Source: an uncultured Pelagibacteraceae bacterium (GTDB lineage Bacteria > Pseudomonadota > Alphaproteobacteria > Pelagibacterales > Pelagibacteraceae). Taken from it: 19,712 nt of DNA. Made by a program: the position numbers and the translations under genes. The DNA is taken from contig CACLMO010000016.1 in the NCBI GenBank assembly GCA_902608065.1, positions 1 to 19,712 of the forward strand. The letters are read 5' to 3'. This document shows, in pieces, positions 7,708 through 15,600 of this stretch; the stretch's first letter is position 1; each line of letters begins with the position of its first letter. The notes under the pieces were generated by a model. It did not search any database and was not told where the DNA came from. It saw only the letters and a list, made by a program, of their open reading frames with translations.

Positions 7708-8832
7708 TTAATTAGTCTTTTTTTGTCTTTCTCGATCAATATGAGCTGTCATTACATCAACTAGATAATCGGAATAGGTGAATATTTCTTTTGTCTCAAA
7801 AGATTTAATTTCATGCTTCTCTGGATTCGCTTTATTTTCAACAACAATTTTCCCTCTTTTAGCGTCAGAATCTTCTAAATAAATTAAAATTAACCAGTCT
7901 TCATCAGGACTATCATCATATCTAATAAAACATTCGTTAGATTCATATCTTCGATCAATAACTCTAAGTATACTTTTGTGTTTTGGAATATATTTTTTAT
8001 TTAATTGAAAAACTAAAGAATTAGCAGAACGATAAAAAGATTCTAGAACAAGTTCAATGGTATGTCTATGTTCAGCATATTCGCGTTCTTTTTGAAGTAA
8101 ATCTTCTTTAGTATCTGCATCTGAAATTTCTACTCCTAATGATTCAACTCTTTCTCTAATTTTTTGTTCTCTAATTAATCGATATTTTTCTTTAATTTTT
8201 TCAAGTCTTTCTTCTACTTGTTTGTAATCATCACGTTGTTCTCTTAATGCTAATTTTTCTAAATTTTTAATCTCTATAAGCTCGCGTTTTCTAAAACTTT
8301 CGATTTTTTTTTCTAATCTTATTTCTTCAAGAAAACTTTTTCTCTTTTGCGCCTGTTCTCTTCTTAAAATTGCCTGTTCCTCTCTTAAAAATCTTTTTAG
8401 ATCCAATTCACGTTCTTTAGCAAGTTTTACCTCTTCTTTAAGTTGTTGTTTTTTGGCTTCGTATCGCAAACGTCTTTCTTCTTTTATTCGTCTTTCTTTT
8501 TCTTGTTTTTCCAGTGCAATTTTTTTTAGTTTTTGAAATCTTCTCTTTTCTCTAAAATTTTCATAAGCAACAAAGACTGGTTGTAAAATAAAATTAACAA
8601 CATTTTGGAAAGTTATTTTTTTAAATAAACTAATTTTTTTATTTTTTAGTTGAATTTTAGGTATTGAAAATGTTCTTTTTGCTCTTGTTTTTACTCGTCT
8701 TTTTTGTACACGTCTTTTTTTTGATCTTTTAAATCTTTTTATTCTTCTAATTTTTAACTTTCTGGATGTTTTTTTTGGTTTATTTTTTTTTAACTTTTTT
8801 TTCTTTTTGAATTTTTTTCTCTTTTTTTTCAT
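7708..8832 (-). CDS. Unrecognised protein: basic N-terminus, long coiled coil, C-terminal globular domain
   Basis: I do not recognise a family for this 374-residue protein. Residues 1-53 contain 36 Lys or Arg and no Asp or Glu, which suggests binding to nucleic acid or another polyanion. Residues about 95-260 are charged heptad-like helix rich in E, K, R and L, a long coiled coil. From about 270 to the end the sequence changes to a mixed alpha/beta composition with few low-complexity runs (for example ECFIRYDDSPDEDWLILIY), which looks like a small folded domain. No signal peptide or membrane helix is seen. It lies 29 bases downstream of cfa and 53 upstream of rmuC on the same strand. The rmuC-sbcB context is compatible with a DNA-associated role, but that is only inference. 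The basic segment could be partly an effect of A-rich codons. Confidence 0.8.
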   Translation of the reverse strand: MKKKRKKFKKKKKLKKNKPKKTSRKLKIRRIKRFKRSKKRRVQKRRVKTRAKRTFSIPKIQLKNKKISLFKKITFQNVVNFILQPVFVAYENFREKRRFQKLKKIALEKQEKERRIKEERRLRYEAKKQQLKEEVKLAKERELDLKRFLREEQAILRREQAQKRKSFLEEIRLEKKIESFRKRELIEIKNLEKLALREQRDDYKQVEERLEKIKEKYRLIREQKIRERVESLGVEISDADTKEDLLQKEREYAEHRHTIELVLESFYRSANSLVFQLNKKYIPKHKSILRVIDRRYESNECFIRYDDSPDEDWLILIYLEDSDAKRGKIVVENKANPEKHEIKSFETKEIFTYSDYLVDVMTAHIDRERQKKTN

Positions 8833-8861
8833 GAAATTAGGAAGCTTATAATAACAATAAG

Positions 8862-10067
8862 TTAATTATAAATATAGTCTCTTGTTCTTCCTGGGACCGA
8901 TTTAAAATCTTTAACAGTTTCGATTTGATAAACCAAAAGATCAGACCATTTAAATGCTGCGCTACAACTTGAGAGGTAAAAGTCCCAAAGCTTCACAAAA
9001 TTAGCTCCGTATATCTTTTTTGCCTTATCTGAATTTTCTAAAAATCTTTTTCTCCAGTGGTCAAGTGTTAAATTATAATGATCTATCAGGCTTTCCCATC
9101 CAGAAATAATAAGGCCACTTTTTTCAATGGCTTTTGTAATTTGGCTAGCAGTAGGAACTTTTCCTCCGTTAAAAATATATTTGTTTATAAAAGGATTCAC
9201 AGGACTTGGGGGATTTGTAGATGCAATTGTATGAGTTAGACAAATTGCATCACTATCGTCTTTTAACAAATCATTAATTTTTTTAAAGAAAGTATTATAA
9301 AATTTAGGAGAAACATGTTCAAAAAAACCTACATTGATTATGCGATCCCAAGAACCTTTTACTTCTCGATAATCACACAATTCATAACTAAGTAAGTTAT
9401 CTAACTTAAATTCTCTTGCTTTTTTTTTACAGTAATCTATTTGATTTGATGCGAGGCTAATGCCATATACTTCACATCCAATTACTTTTGCAATATATCG
9501 ACCCAAGCCTCCCCAACCACAACCAATATCCAAAACACGTTGACCCGGTTTTAAATTTAATTTTTTAACAATATGAGAGAGTTTGTTGGTTTGTGCTTGC
9601 TCTAAAGTTTCGTTAGAATCTTTAAATAAAGCGCAGGAGTATTGTCTATGTTCTGTATCCAACATCCAATCATAAATATCTTCACCTCGATTATAATGCA
9701 TTTCGGCATTATGTTTAGAAGCCTTCACCAAGTTATGTTTTATCAGAAATTTGGATCCATAAAATAATCTATTTAAAATTGTTGAATAAATATTAATTTT
9801 ACCTCTTCCAAAATTTTTAAGTGCTAAATTTAAAAAATCATAAATTGAACCATTTTCTATTTCCAAATCTCCTTTATAATATGCTTCTCCAAAATAAAGT
9901 TCTGGGTAAACCAGTAGTTTCCAATTTAAATCATTTTTCAACAATTTAAGAGTCAAAGGTTTTTCTTTATTGGAAATTTCTCCACATATATATTTTTGTC
10001 CTTGCGAATCAATTAAAACTATTCCTTCTTTTTTGAACGCTTTTGATAAAAATCTAGCTAACAACAT
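8862..10067 (-). CDS. cfa: Cyclopropane-fatty-acyl-phospholipid synthase family methyltransferase
   Basis: CFA synthases transfer a methylene from S-adenosylmethionine to the double bond of unsaturated acyl chains in membrane phospholipids. The 401-residue protein has the N-terminal lipid-binding domain (about 1-120) and a Rossmann methyltransferase domain. The SAM loop VLDIGCGWGG is at 178-187. Cys145 in RQYSC matches the family's conserved active-site cysteine, and GFFEHV, NKYIFNGG and the HYxLTLxHWxxRF segment are typical. It is 3 bases downstream of the aldolase gene, so the two are cotranscribed. A related SAM-dependent lipid-modifying enzyme of the same family, such as a mycolic-type or 10-methyl synthase, cannot be excluded. 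Confidence 0.92.
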   Translation of the reverse strand: MLLARFLSKAFKKEGIVLIDSQGQKYICGEISNKEKPLTLKLLKNDLNWKLLVYPELYFGEAYYKGDLEIENGSIYDFLNLALKNFGRGKINIYSTILNRLFYGSKFLIKHNLVKASKHNAEMHYNRGEDIYDWMLDTEHRQYSCALFKDSNETLEQAQTNKLSHIVKKLNLKPGQRVLDIGCGWGGLGRYIAKVIGCEVYGISLASNQIDYCKKKAREFKLDNLLSYELCDYREVKGSWDRIINVGFFEHVSPKFYNTFFKKINDLLKDDSDAICLTHTIASTNPPSPVNPFINKYIFNGGKVPTASQITKAIEKSGLIISGWESLIDHYNLTLDHWRKRFLENSDKAKKIYGANFVKLWDFYLSSCSAAFKWSDLLVYQIETVKDFKSVPGRTRDYIYN

Positions 10068-10070
10068 AAT

Positions 10071-10955
10071 TTACGCCGCAATATTTTTTTCTGGAAGAAA
10101 ATCCAAATCTTTTAGTTCTTGCATCATTTGCTTCTCCTGTTTTTCTGAAAGTGGACTTAAAGGTGGCAAAACTGTCTTATATTTTTTATCTTCAAATGAC
10201 ATGAAAGTGTGAAGTCCTGAAATTAAATTATATTTGTCAAAAACTTTTCTAATAGCACAAAGTCTTTCATTAAAAGTTTGTTTTTTTTTATTAATAAAAT
10301 CATCAAAAACTTTTCGCGCAAGTATTGATGTAACATTAGAAATTGCTGAAATTATTCCACTGCAACCTAATTCCAAACCTTTTAAAAGCTTTGTTTCAGA
10401 TCCTGGAAAAATCATAAAATTTGGAATTTTAAGATTTTCATATAAATTGTATGAACTATCTTTAACGCCAACTATTTGTCTTGGAAAATCTTTTACAAGT
10501 CTCTCTATAATTTGAATGCTAAACTTATAACCAAAAAGTTTTTCAAAATTATATAGAATAACTTTGATCTCTGGAACCTTTTGAATCAAGTTTGCATAGA
10601 AAGAATATGCTCCGTCATCTGAAAATTTGTAGTATGCTGGAACTCCCAAAAGAAACCGATCTACTCCATTCTGCAATCCAAATTTTATAAGTTCAGAATT
10701 TTCATTTAAACTATTATTTCCAGTTCCTAAAATAAAATGATTCAGAAACTTACTCTCAGAAACTTTTTCGATTACCTGTTTTTTTTCGCTTGAAGAAATA
10801 AGTTGTGATTGACCAGTCGAGCCAAATAGCACACAGCCATGGCAGCCATTAGTTATAAGCTTTTCCGAGTGTTTAACTGTAGAATCTACATCAACTGACA
10901 AATCTTTATTAACAATTGTCATTGATGCTGCATATATTCCCTTTTTTATAGTCAT
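10071..10955 (-). CDS. DapA/NanA-superfamily class I aldolase, substrate unknown
   Basis: A 294-residue TIM-barrel lyase of the dihydrodipicolinate synthase / N-acetylneuraminate lyase superfamily. The Schiff-base lysine is Lys165 in GVKDSS, the catalytic tyrosine is Tyr135 in ILYNFEK, and the carboxylate-binding loop is GSTGQ (45-49), close to the family GTTGE. Where genuine DapA has an arginine shortly after the YN motif (YNVPxRTG), this protein reads YNFEKLFGYK, so it lacks the residue that anchors the second carboxylate in DapA. It is therefore more likely to act on another 2-oxo acid or sugar-acid substrate than to make lysine. It is the first gene of the left-reading run and sits 3 bases before cfa, divergent from the glycosyltransferase gene. 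Confidence 0.85.
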   Translation of the reverse strand: MTIKKGIYAASMTIVNKDLSVDVDSTVKHSEKLITNGCHGCVLFGSTGQSQLISSSEKKQVIEKVSESKFLNHFILGTGNNSLNENSELIKFGLQNGVDRFLLGVPAYYKFSDDGAYSFYANLIQKVPEIKVILYNFEKLFGYKFSIQIIERLVKDFPRQIVGVKDSSYNLYENLKIPNFMIFPGSETKLLKGLELGCSGIISAISNVTSILARKVFDDFINKKKQTFNERLCAIRKVFDKYNLISGLHTFMSFEDKKYKTVLPPLSPLSEKQEKQMMQELKDLDFLPEKNIAA

Positions 10956-11000
10956 ACTTTCACCAACTTATTTGTTAGAAATTATATAAATATAAAAAAT

Positions 11001-11945
11001 ATGAGTAAAGTACTTGTAATAATAAAAAGTATGGGGATTGGCGATTTATGCATTTTAATTTCCAATATACACGCAATTAGTAAGGTAAATGGTAAGCCTG
11101 TAACAGTTTTGGCGCAAAAAAATACAAGAGCACAAGAAATTCTAAAACATGATCCACATGTCAGTGAAGTAATAGAATTAAATGAGAAAGAAATAAGAGG
11201 TTTTTTTAATATAATAAAAATTATTAAATATAGAAAATTTGATCAATGCTATATCTATAGTGATAGTATAAGATTTTTTTTAATTACAAAACTTTCAAAT
11301 ATAAAACAAATTTTTCATTATAAATTTTTATCGAAAAAAGGAAAAAATTTTTTTAAAAATGCAAAAGAATTTACTGAAAAAATATTAAATAAAAAAATTG
11401 AGTCTCAGTCAAAAATTTTTTGTAAAGAAGAATATATTAAAGAAGCTAAAAAAAAATACAATATTACATCAAATACAAAAAACTATGTAATTGCTCCAAG
11501 TGCATCTGGACCTACAAAAAGATGGGATATAAATAATTATGTAAAATTGCTCGAAGAGCTAAATAAAAAAAAAATAAGTAAGTTTTTTATAGTAGGTGGA
11601 TCTAATGATGAAAATTTAATTAAAATAATAATGAATTCATCTATTGGAAAACAATGCATATCTTTATCTAAGATGAATGTTTCGGAAATAATACCCATTG
11701 TCGGAGCTTGTGATTGTGGAATTTTTAATGATACTGGATTTGCTCATATTGCTTCAGCCCTAGGATTAAAATGTTTAGTTTTGTTCATGGACTCACCTCC
11801 CGTCGCTTACGGAATTTACAGCAAAAATATATCTATTATAGTTCCTGAAGGTGAAACTGTAGAGAGCACAGGTCATGACACGCGTGGCAAAGATAAAATT
11901 TCTTTTGATTTGGTGCTAAAAAAATCTTTAGAACTAACTAACTAA
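11001..11945 (+). CDS. Glycosyltransferase family 9 (heptosyltransferase-like)
   Basis: GT9 enzymes add heptose or related sugars to lipopolysaccharide core on the cytoplasmic face of the inner membrane. The 314-residue protein has the GT-B layout: N-terminal KSMGIGDLCILI with the conserved GD, then in the C-terminal half PSASGPTKRW, equivalent to PGAxxxxKRW of heptosyltransferases, and NDTGFAHIASALG, equivalent to NDSGxxHLAAALG, which bind the nucleotide-sugar donor. It stands alone on its strand, divergent from the aldolase gene (45-base gap), and its end overlaps the convergent J-domain gene by 8 bases. The acceptor and sugar cannot be read from the sequence. Confidence 0.88.
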   Translation: MSKVLVIIKSMGIGDLCILISNIHAISKVNGKPVTVLAQKNTRAQEILKHDPHVSEVIELNEKEIRGFFNIIKIIKYRKFDQCYIYSDSIRFFLITKLSNIKQIFHYKFLSKKGKNFFKNAKEFTEKILNKKIESQSKIFCKEEYIKEAKKKYNITSNTKNYVIAPSASGPTKRWDINNYVKLLEELNKKKISKFFIVGGSNDENLIKIIMNSSIGKQCISLSKMNVSEIIPIVGACDCGIFNDTGFAHIASALGLKCLVLFMDSPPVAYGIYSKNISIIVPEGETVESTGHDTRGKDKISFDLVLKKSLELTN

Positions 11946-12450
11946 AATCATTTTTCAAAATACTATCTTTTGCATTATTTACTATTTTGCTTAAATATTC
12001 TGTGTTTTGATTTTTATTTAAATCAGGATGAATTTTTTTTTGTAATTGAGTGGCTGCCTTGATCACTTCTTCTTTGGAACAGGGTTTTTTTAAGCCAAGC
12101 ACTTTGTAACATTCTTCTGTGGTTAAATTATCCGATGAAGAAGATTGATTGTTTTGCCTAAAGTACGAATATCTTCCTGTTGTTCTTAGATAGTTTAATA
12201 ATCTCCATATTTGCCAAATCTGAAATGCTGTTAAACCTTTTATTTTAAGAGCTGAAAGTGCCAAAAAAAATAATGGTAAAGAAAATAATACTCTACCCCC
12301 TACAGCCAAAATTATTGCTATTAATAGTGACAAAATAACAATTATGCTTCGCGCACCTTTGGCTATTTTCTGTGTTTTTTGCCTAGCAAACCAAGATAAT
12401 AATAAAAATGTTATGACAAAAATTATTATTCCAGTTATTACAATATTCAT
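11938..12450 (-). CDS. Membrane-anchored J-domain protein
   Basis: A 170-residue protein with two N-terminal membrane helices (about residues 2-20 and 34-65 when counted from the ATG at 12450) and a C-terminal J-domain that begins near ECYKVLGL and carries the HPD tripeptide (KKIHPDLNK) needed to stimulate DnaK. The layout resembles the Tim14/Pam18-like DnaJ proteins of alphaproteobacteria. An in-frame ATG lies further upstream at 12507, but it would overlap the start of the divergent peptidase gene and add 19 residues before the membrane helix, so 12450 is preferred. It is a candidate co-chaperone that recruits DnaK to the inner membrane; its client is unknown. Confidence 0.82.
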   Translation of the reverse strand: MNIVITGIIIFVITFLLLSWFARQKTQKIAKGARSIIVILSLLIAIILAVGGRVLFSLPLFFLALSALKIKGLTAFQIWQIWRLLNYLRTTGRYSYFRQNNQSSSSDNLTTEECYKVLGLKKPCSKEEVIKAATQLQKKIHPDLNKNQNTEYLSKIVNNAKDSILKNDFS

Positions 12451-12466
12451 ATAAATAAGTATTCTA

Positions 12467-14587
12467 ATGAAAAATCCTCCTAAATTAAAACAAAAATTAG
12501 AAGTCAAAAAGTATCATGGAATTGAAATAAAAGATGAATACAGTTGGATTCATCAAAAAAATATTCTTGAAGTTTTAAAGGATAGCTCAAAATTAAATCC
12601 TGAGGTGAGAAAATATTTAGAAGAAGAAAATGCCTATACAAAATTCAAGATGAAAGATACTGAACAATTCCAAAAAAAATTATTTAAAGAAATTAAAGGA
12701 AGAATTAAGCTAGATGATGAATCTCTTCATTTTTTTTATAAAAAAGATGGATGGGAATATTGGACTAAAACTACTACTGAAAATAATTACCCAATACAAT
12801 TAAGAAAAAAAATAGAAGATGGCAAAGACAAAGTCCAAGAGTATTGGAATGGCGATAAAGAAAAAAAAAAATTGGATGCTAGTTATTTCGGTGTAGGAGA
12901 TCTCGCCGTCAGTCACGATCATTCCCTTTTGGGATATTCTTTGGATCTTAATGGCTCGGAGTTTTACAGTATTTATATTAGAAGGATAGTGGATGAAAAA
13001 ATTATTAATGAAAAAATTGAAAATACTTCTGGAGGAGTAACTTTCAGTAAAGATTCTCGATTTATTTTCTATACTTTGTTAAATGAAAAACACCAGCCAA
13101 AAAAAGTTTTTAGACATAAAATTGGAACATCGCAAAAAGAAGATGAGCTAATTTACGAAGAGTTTGATCCAAAGTTTACTGTAGGTATGGGAGGCTTAAC
13201 TGCTGATGAAAAGTTCTTTACAATTAGTACCTCTGATCATTCAACAACTGAAACGCATTACTTCACTTCTATTTCTGCAAATTCAGATGAAAAGATAAAA
13301 TTAAAACTTTTTCAAAAACGTACTGAAAAAATTAGATATTCAATTGACTCTTGGCAGAACTATTTTTGGATACATACAAACCAGGACAAATCACCAGATT
13401 ACAAAATTTGCAGATGTAAACATAATGATCTTAAAACCTGGGAGGATTTCATTCCTTCAAAAAAAGAAGTGGTGATTGGATCTTTGGAATTTCTTGATGA
13501 CTGGATTATACGAGGAGAAATGTCCAATGCTCTACCTAAATTATTTGTGAGAAATATTAAAACTAATGAAGAAGAAGAACTAGTGTTTGCTGACGAAAAA
13601 GTGTGGAGTCCATCTGTTTCTGAAATGCAAAAGGAGACGAATACAGATAGTATTTATATTAATTATTCCTCACCAAAAACTAATGGAAGATCTTATATTT
13701 ATAATTTAAAAACAAAGGAAAAAAAATTTGTCAAACAACAGGAAGTTTTGGACAAAAATTATTCTCCAAAAAATTATATTACAGAGAGACTCGAGTGTAA
13801 GTCTCATGACTCAAGGTTAATACCTTTAACCATAACTCGACACAAAGATACAAAGATTGATGGAACTGCAAATATTTTATTATATGGTTACGGCAGCTAC
13901 GGTAATAGTTTAGGTTTTGGCTTTTCAAGCACTAGGCTTAGTTTACTAAATAGAAATATTATTTGGGTTGATGCATCTATTAGAGGTGGTCGTGAACGTG
14001 GAGAAGTTTGGCATGAAGAAGGTAAAATGCTAAATAAAAAAAATACTTTTGAAGACTATATATCTGCTGCAAAATTTTTGATCGAAAAAAAATATACCTA
14101 CCAAGGAGGAATAGTAGGTTATGGCGGCAGCGCAGGAGGTTTACTTTTAGGAGGTGTAGTAAATAAATCTCCAGAATTATTTTTAGGAATGATTATTCAG
14201 GTAGGTTTCTTAGATTCTCTTACTACTAATTTAGATCACTCTTTACCACTTACATTGGGAGAGCTGACCGAGTTTGGGGATGCAAAAAATAATAAAAAAC
14301 ATTTTGAATATATTAGATCTTACTCCCCCTATCATAATATTAAAAAAATGAATTATCCTAATTTACTATTAGTAACTAACTTAAAAGATGTAAGAGTTAT
14401 TTTCGATGAACCAACAAAATTTACAGCTAAACTTAGAGAATATAAAACTGATAAAAATTTATTACTTTTAAAATGTGAATTAGAAGATGCAGGTCATGGC
14501 GGAAAATCTGGTAGGGATTCTGCAATTGAAGAAATTGCTTTTGATTATAGTTTTATTTTAAAAATCTTAGATAAATTAAATACCTAG
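12467..14587 (+). CDS. ptrB: Oligopeptidase B / prolyl oligopeptidase family serine peptidase (S9A)
   Basis: A 706-residue cytoplasmic peptidase that cleaves short peptides, in oligopeptidase B after basic residues. Residues about 1-420 form the beta-propeller gate, with the N-terminal signature PPKLKQKLEVKKYHGIEIKD leading to YSWI. The alpha/beta-hydrolase domain follows with GYGSYG, the nucleophile Ser555 in GYGGSAGG, Asp641 in NLKDVRV and His677 in AGHGGKSGR. RGGRERGEVWHEEGK and LPLTLGELTEFG are typical of the oligopeptidase B branch. No signal peptide is seen. It is divergent from the J-domain gene with only 16 bases between start codons, so each promoter must lie within or over the other gene. 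The heat-shock gene follows in the same direction with its own promoter. Confidence 0.93.
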   Translation: MKNPPKLKQKLEVKKYHGIEIKDEYSWIHQKNILEVLKDSSKLNPEVRKYLEEENAYTKFKMKDTEQFQKKLFKEIKGRIKLDDESLHFFYKKDGWEYWTKTTTENNYPIQLRKKIEDGKDKVQEYWNGDKEKKKLDASYFGVGDLAVSHDHSLLGYSLDLNGSEFYSIYIRRIVDEKIINEKIENTSGGVTFSKDSRFIFYTLLNEKHQPKKVFRHKIGTSQKEDELIYEEFDPKFTVGMGGLTADEKFFTISTSDHSTTETHYFTSISANSDEKIKLKLFQKRTEKIRYSIDSWQNYFWIHTNQDKSPDYKICRCKHNDLKTWEDFIPSKKEVVIGSLEFLDDWIIRGEMSNALPKLFVRNIKTNEEEELVFADEKVWSPSVSEMQKETNTDSIYINYSSPKTNGRSYIYNLKTKEKKFVKQQEVLDKNYSPKNYITERLECKSHDSRLIPLTITRHKDTKIDGTANILLYGYGSYGNSLGFGFSSTRLSLLNRNIIWVDASIRGGRERGEVWHEEGKMLNKKNTFEDYISAAKFLIEKKYTYQGGIVGYGGSAGGLLLGGVVNKSPELFLGMIIQVGFLDSLTTNLDHSLPLTLGELTEFGDAKNNKKHFEYIRSYSPYHNIKKMNYPNLLLVTNLKDVRVIFDEPTKFTAKLREYKTDKNLLLLKCELEDAGHGGKSGRDSAIEEIAFDYSFILKILDKLNT

Positions 14588-14589
14588 TA

Positions 14590-14617
14590 TTGAAATTATA
14601 GAAAAAATTCCCATATA
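14590..14617 (+). promoter_or_regulatory. Sigma-32 (RpoH)-like promoter of the small heat-shock gene
   Basis: TTGAAA at 14590-14595 and CCCATATA at 14610-14617 are separated by 14 bases and match the heat-shock sigma factor pattern CTTGAAA-N(11-16)-CCCCATnT. The start of transcription would fall near 14623-14625, exactly at the beginning of the hairpins in the leader. Position and gene content agree; there is no experimental support here. Confidence 0.6.
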
Positions 14618-14622
14618 TTTTT

Positions 14623-14684
14623 TGTAAGTTGCTATTGTGGGACTTACATAAATTAACCTTGCTAAATATAAGGAGGTAAATATG
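14623..14684 (+). promoter_or_regulatory. Two-hairpin ROSE-type RNA thermometer
   Basis: Hairpin 1 pairs TGTAAGT (14623-14629) with ACTTACA (14642-14648). Hairpin 2 places the ROSE motif TTGCT (14659-14663) opposite the Shine-Dalgarno AGGAGG (14671-14676): U14659-A14674, U14660 unpaired, G14661 facing G14673, C14662-G14672 and U14663-A14671, with a 7-base loop. The stem continues outward as CC 14657-14658 with GG 14675-14676, A14656-U14677, UU 14653-14654 with AA 14679-14680 and A14652-U14681, reaching the ATG at 14682. The G-G facing pair with an extra pyrimidine is the hallmark of ROSE elements, which block translation of small heat-shock genes at low temperature. The pairing was worked out by hand. 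Confidence 0.7.
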
Positions 14685-15122
14685 ACAAGTAAGGATTTAT
14701 CAATCTTTAATTCTCTGAGACCTTTTAGCATTGGATTCGACGATATGTTTGATCAGTTTGAGTCAATGCTGGGTAATGGTGGAATGGTTCAAAGTAACTA
14801 TCCCCCATACAACATTAGAAAAGCTGGAAAAGACAAATACGCTATAGAAGTAGCTGTGGCTGGCTTTAATAAAGACGATGTTGAAGTAGAGTTTGAAGAT
14901 AAACTTTTAACAGTTAAGACTAAAAAAGTTAGCAAAACTGTTGAAAAGAATGGTGATGAGATAATTCATAAGGGAATATCTCAAAGATCATTTTCTAAAT
15001 CATTTACTATTGCAGACGATGTAAAAGTAGGTGGTGCAGAACTTAGGGATGGTCTTTTGACGATTAGTTGTGAAAAAATCATACCAGAACAAAAGAAAAA
15101 GAAACTTATTCCAATAAAATAA
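14682..15122 (+). CDS. ibpA: Small heat-shock protein (Hsp20/alpha-crystallin, IbpA-like)
   Basis: An ATP-independent holdase that binds unfolding proteins and keeps them ready for refolding by DnaK and ClpB. The 146-residue protein has a short N-terminal arm with SLRPFSIGFDDMFDQFES, an alpha-crystallin domain from about residue 42 (PPYNIRKAGKDKYAIEVAVA) through DGLLTISCEK, and a C-terminal IPI anchoring motif in KKLIPIK. This is the layout of class A IbpA-type proteins. AGGAGG 5 bases before the ATG is a strong ribosome binding site, unusual among the A-rich weak sites here, and lies inside the thermometer stem. A sigma-32-like promoter precedes it and a hairpin terminator follows. Confidence 0.95.
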   Translation: MTSKDLSIFNSLRPFSIGFDDMFDQFESMLGNGGMVQSNYPPYNIRKAGKDKYAIEVAVAGFNKDDVEVEFEDKLLTVKTKKVSKTVEKNGDEIIHKGISQRSFSKSFTIADDVKVGGAELRDGLLTISCEKIIPEQKKKKLIPIK

Positions 15123-15134
15123 TTTGGAACCTTG

Positions 15135-15165
15135 CTTGCGGAGATTTTATCTCCGCAGGTATTTT
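15135..15165. terminator. Hairpin terminator between convergent genes
   Basis: TGCGGAGAT (15137-15145) and ATCTCCGCA (15149-15157) form a perfect 9-base-pair stem with a 3-base loop, followed on the + strand by a short ATTTTA tract. It lies 14 bases after the heat-shock gene stop and just beyond the stop of the convergent lipoprotein gene, so it may serve both. The T tract is short, so termination may be only partial. Confidence 0.7.
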
Positions 15166-15457
15166 AAAAACAGCCTCTGCTAGATACACTCACAACCATA
15201 TTGGTCTCGTCTATTTCAAACTTTTTTTCGCAAATAATGCCATATTTTTTTTTCTTATAGATGTAAAATTTTGAACCTTTTTCATCATTTACAGTTTCAT
15301 CAGGCTCACCCATTTCTATTTTTAATTCCGATTCGGGTTGCTGAAGAAATTTGCTGATTTCTTCAATTTCTTTTTTTCCTATTTTGTCTGCTTTTTCTTC
15401 AATAGTTTGACAGCCAAATAGGAGAAAAACTAATAATACGCTAAAAAATAATTTCAT
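15164..15457 (-). CDS. Small lipoprotein, BamE/OmlA-like in appearance
   Basis: A 97-residue protein with a lipoprotein signal peptide: MKLFFS followed by a hydrophobic stretch and the lipobox LLFGC with Cys16 as the lipidation site. The mature part has a helical segment rich in charged residues, then a MGEPDETV turn and a two- to three-strand region around FYIYKKKKYGIICEKKFEI, ending in RGCF. The helix-GxPD-strand order resembles the SmpA/OmlA (BamE) domain, but the match is weak. Cysteines near residues 76 and 96 could form a disulfide in the periplasm. It reads away from the permease gene; function unknown. Confidence 0.75.
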   Translation of the reverse strand: MKLFFSVLLVFLLFGCQTIEEKADKIGKKEIEEISKFLQQPESELKIEMGEPDETVNDEKGSKFYIYKKKKYGIICEKKFEIDETNMVVSVSSRGCF

Positions 15458-15546
15458 ACTTACAACTCAATATAGAATATCACAAATCTTATAAACAGAC
15501 ATAACCTGAAAGTTGTATTTTATTTTTTATTATCGTTGTGACTTCT

Positions 15547-15580
15547 TTAATAAGGTTTATTAAGATCAATTCATTAATAA
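15547..15580. repeat. Three alternating 7-base inverted-repeat arms before the permease
   Basis: TTAATAA at 15547-15553, TTATTAA at 15557-15563 and TTAATAA at 15574-15580 allow the middle arm to pair with either neighbour, with 3- or 10-base loops. They lie just upstream of the permease ribosome binding site. The arms are pure A/T, so in this AT-rich genome they may be chance; alternatives are an operator or mutually exclusive leader hairpins. Confidence 0.25.
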
Positions 15581-15600
15581 TTTTATGGAGGAACATATTT

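Noticed and set aside
10071..10955. Annotation as lysine-pathway dapA
   Set aside because: The residues after the YN motif lack the arginine used by genuine DapA; the superfamily is certain but the lysine role is not supported.
12451..12507. Longer J-domain protein starting at 12507
   Set aside because: The extra 19 residues overlap the start of the divergent peptidase gene and do not add a recognisable part; the ATG at 12450 begins directly at the membrane helix.
15538..15600. Longer permease starting at 15538
   Set aside because: The first 21 codons have no family homology, and the ribosome binding site at 15587-15591 points to the ATG at 15601.
15458..15600. Purine riboswitch before the permease
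   Set aside because: The conserved core and three-way junction of the purine riboswitch are not visible; only weak A/T inverted repeats are present.
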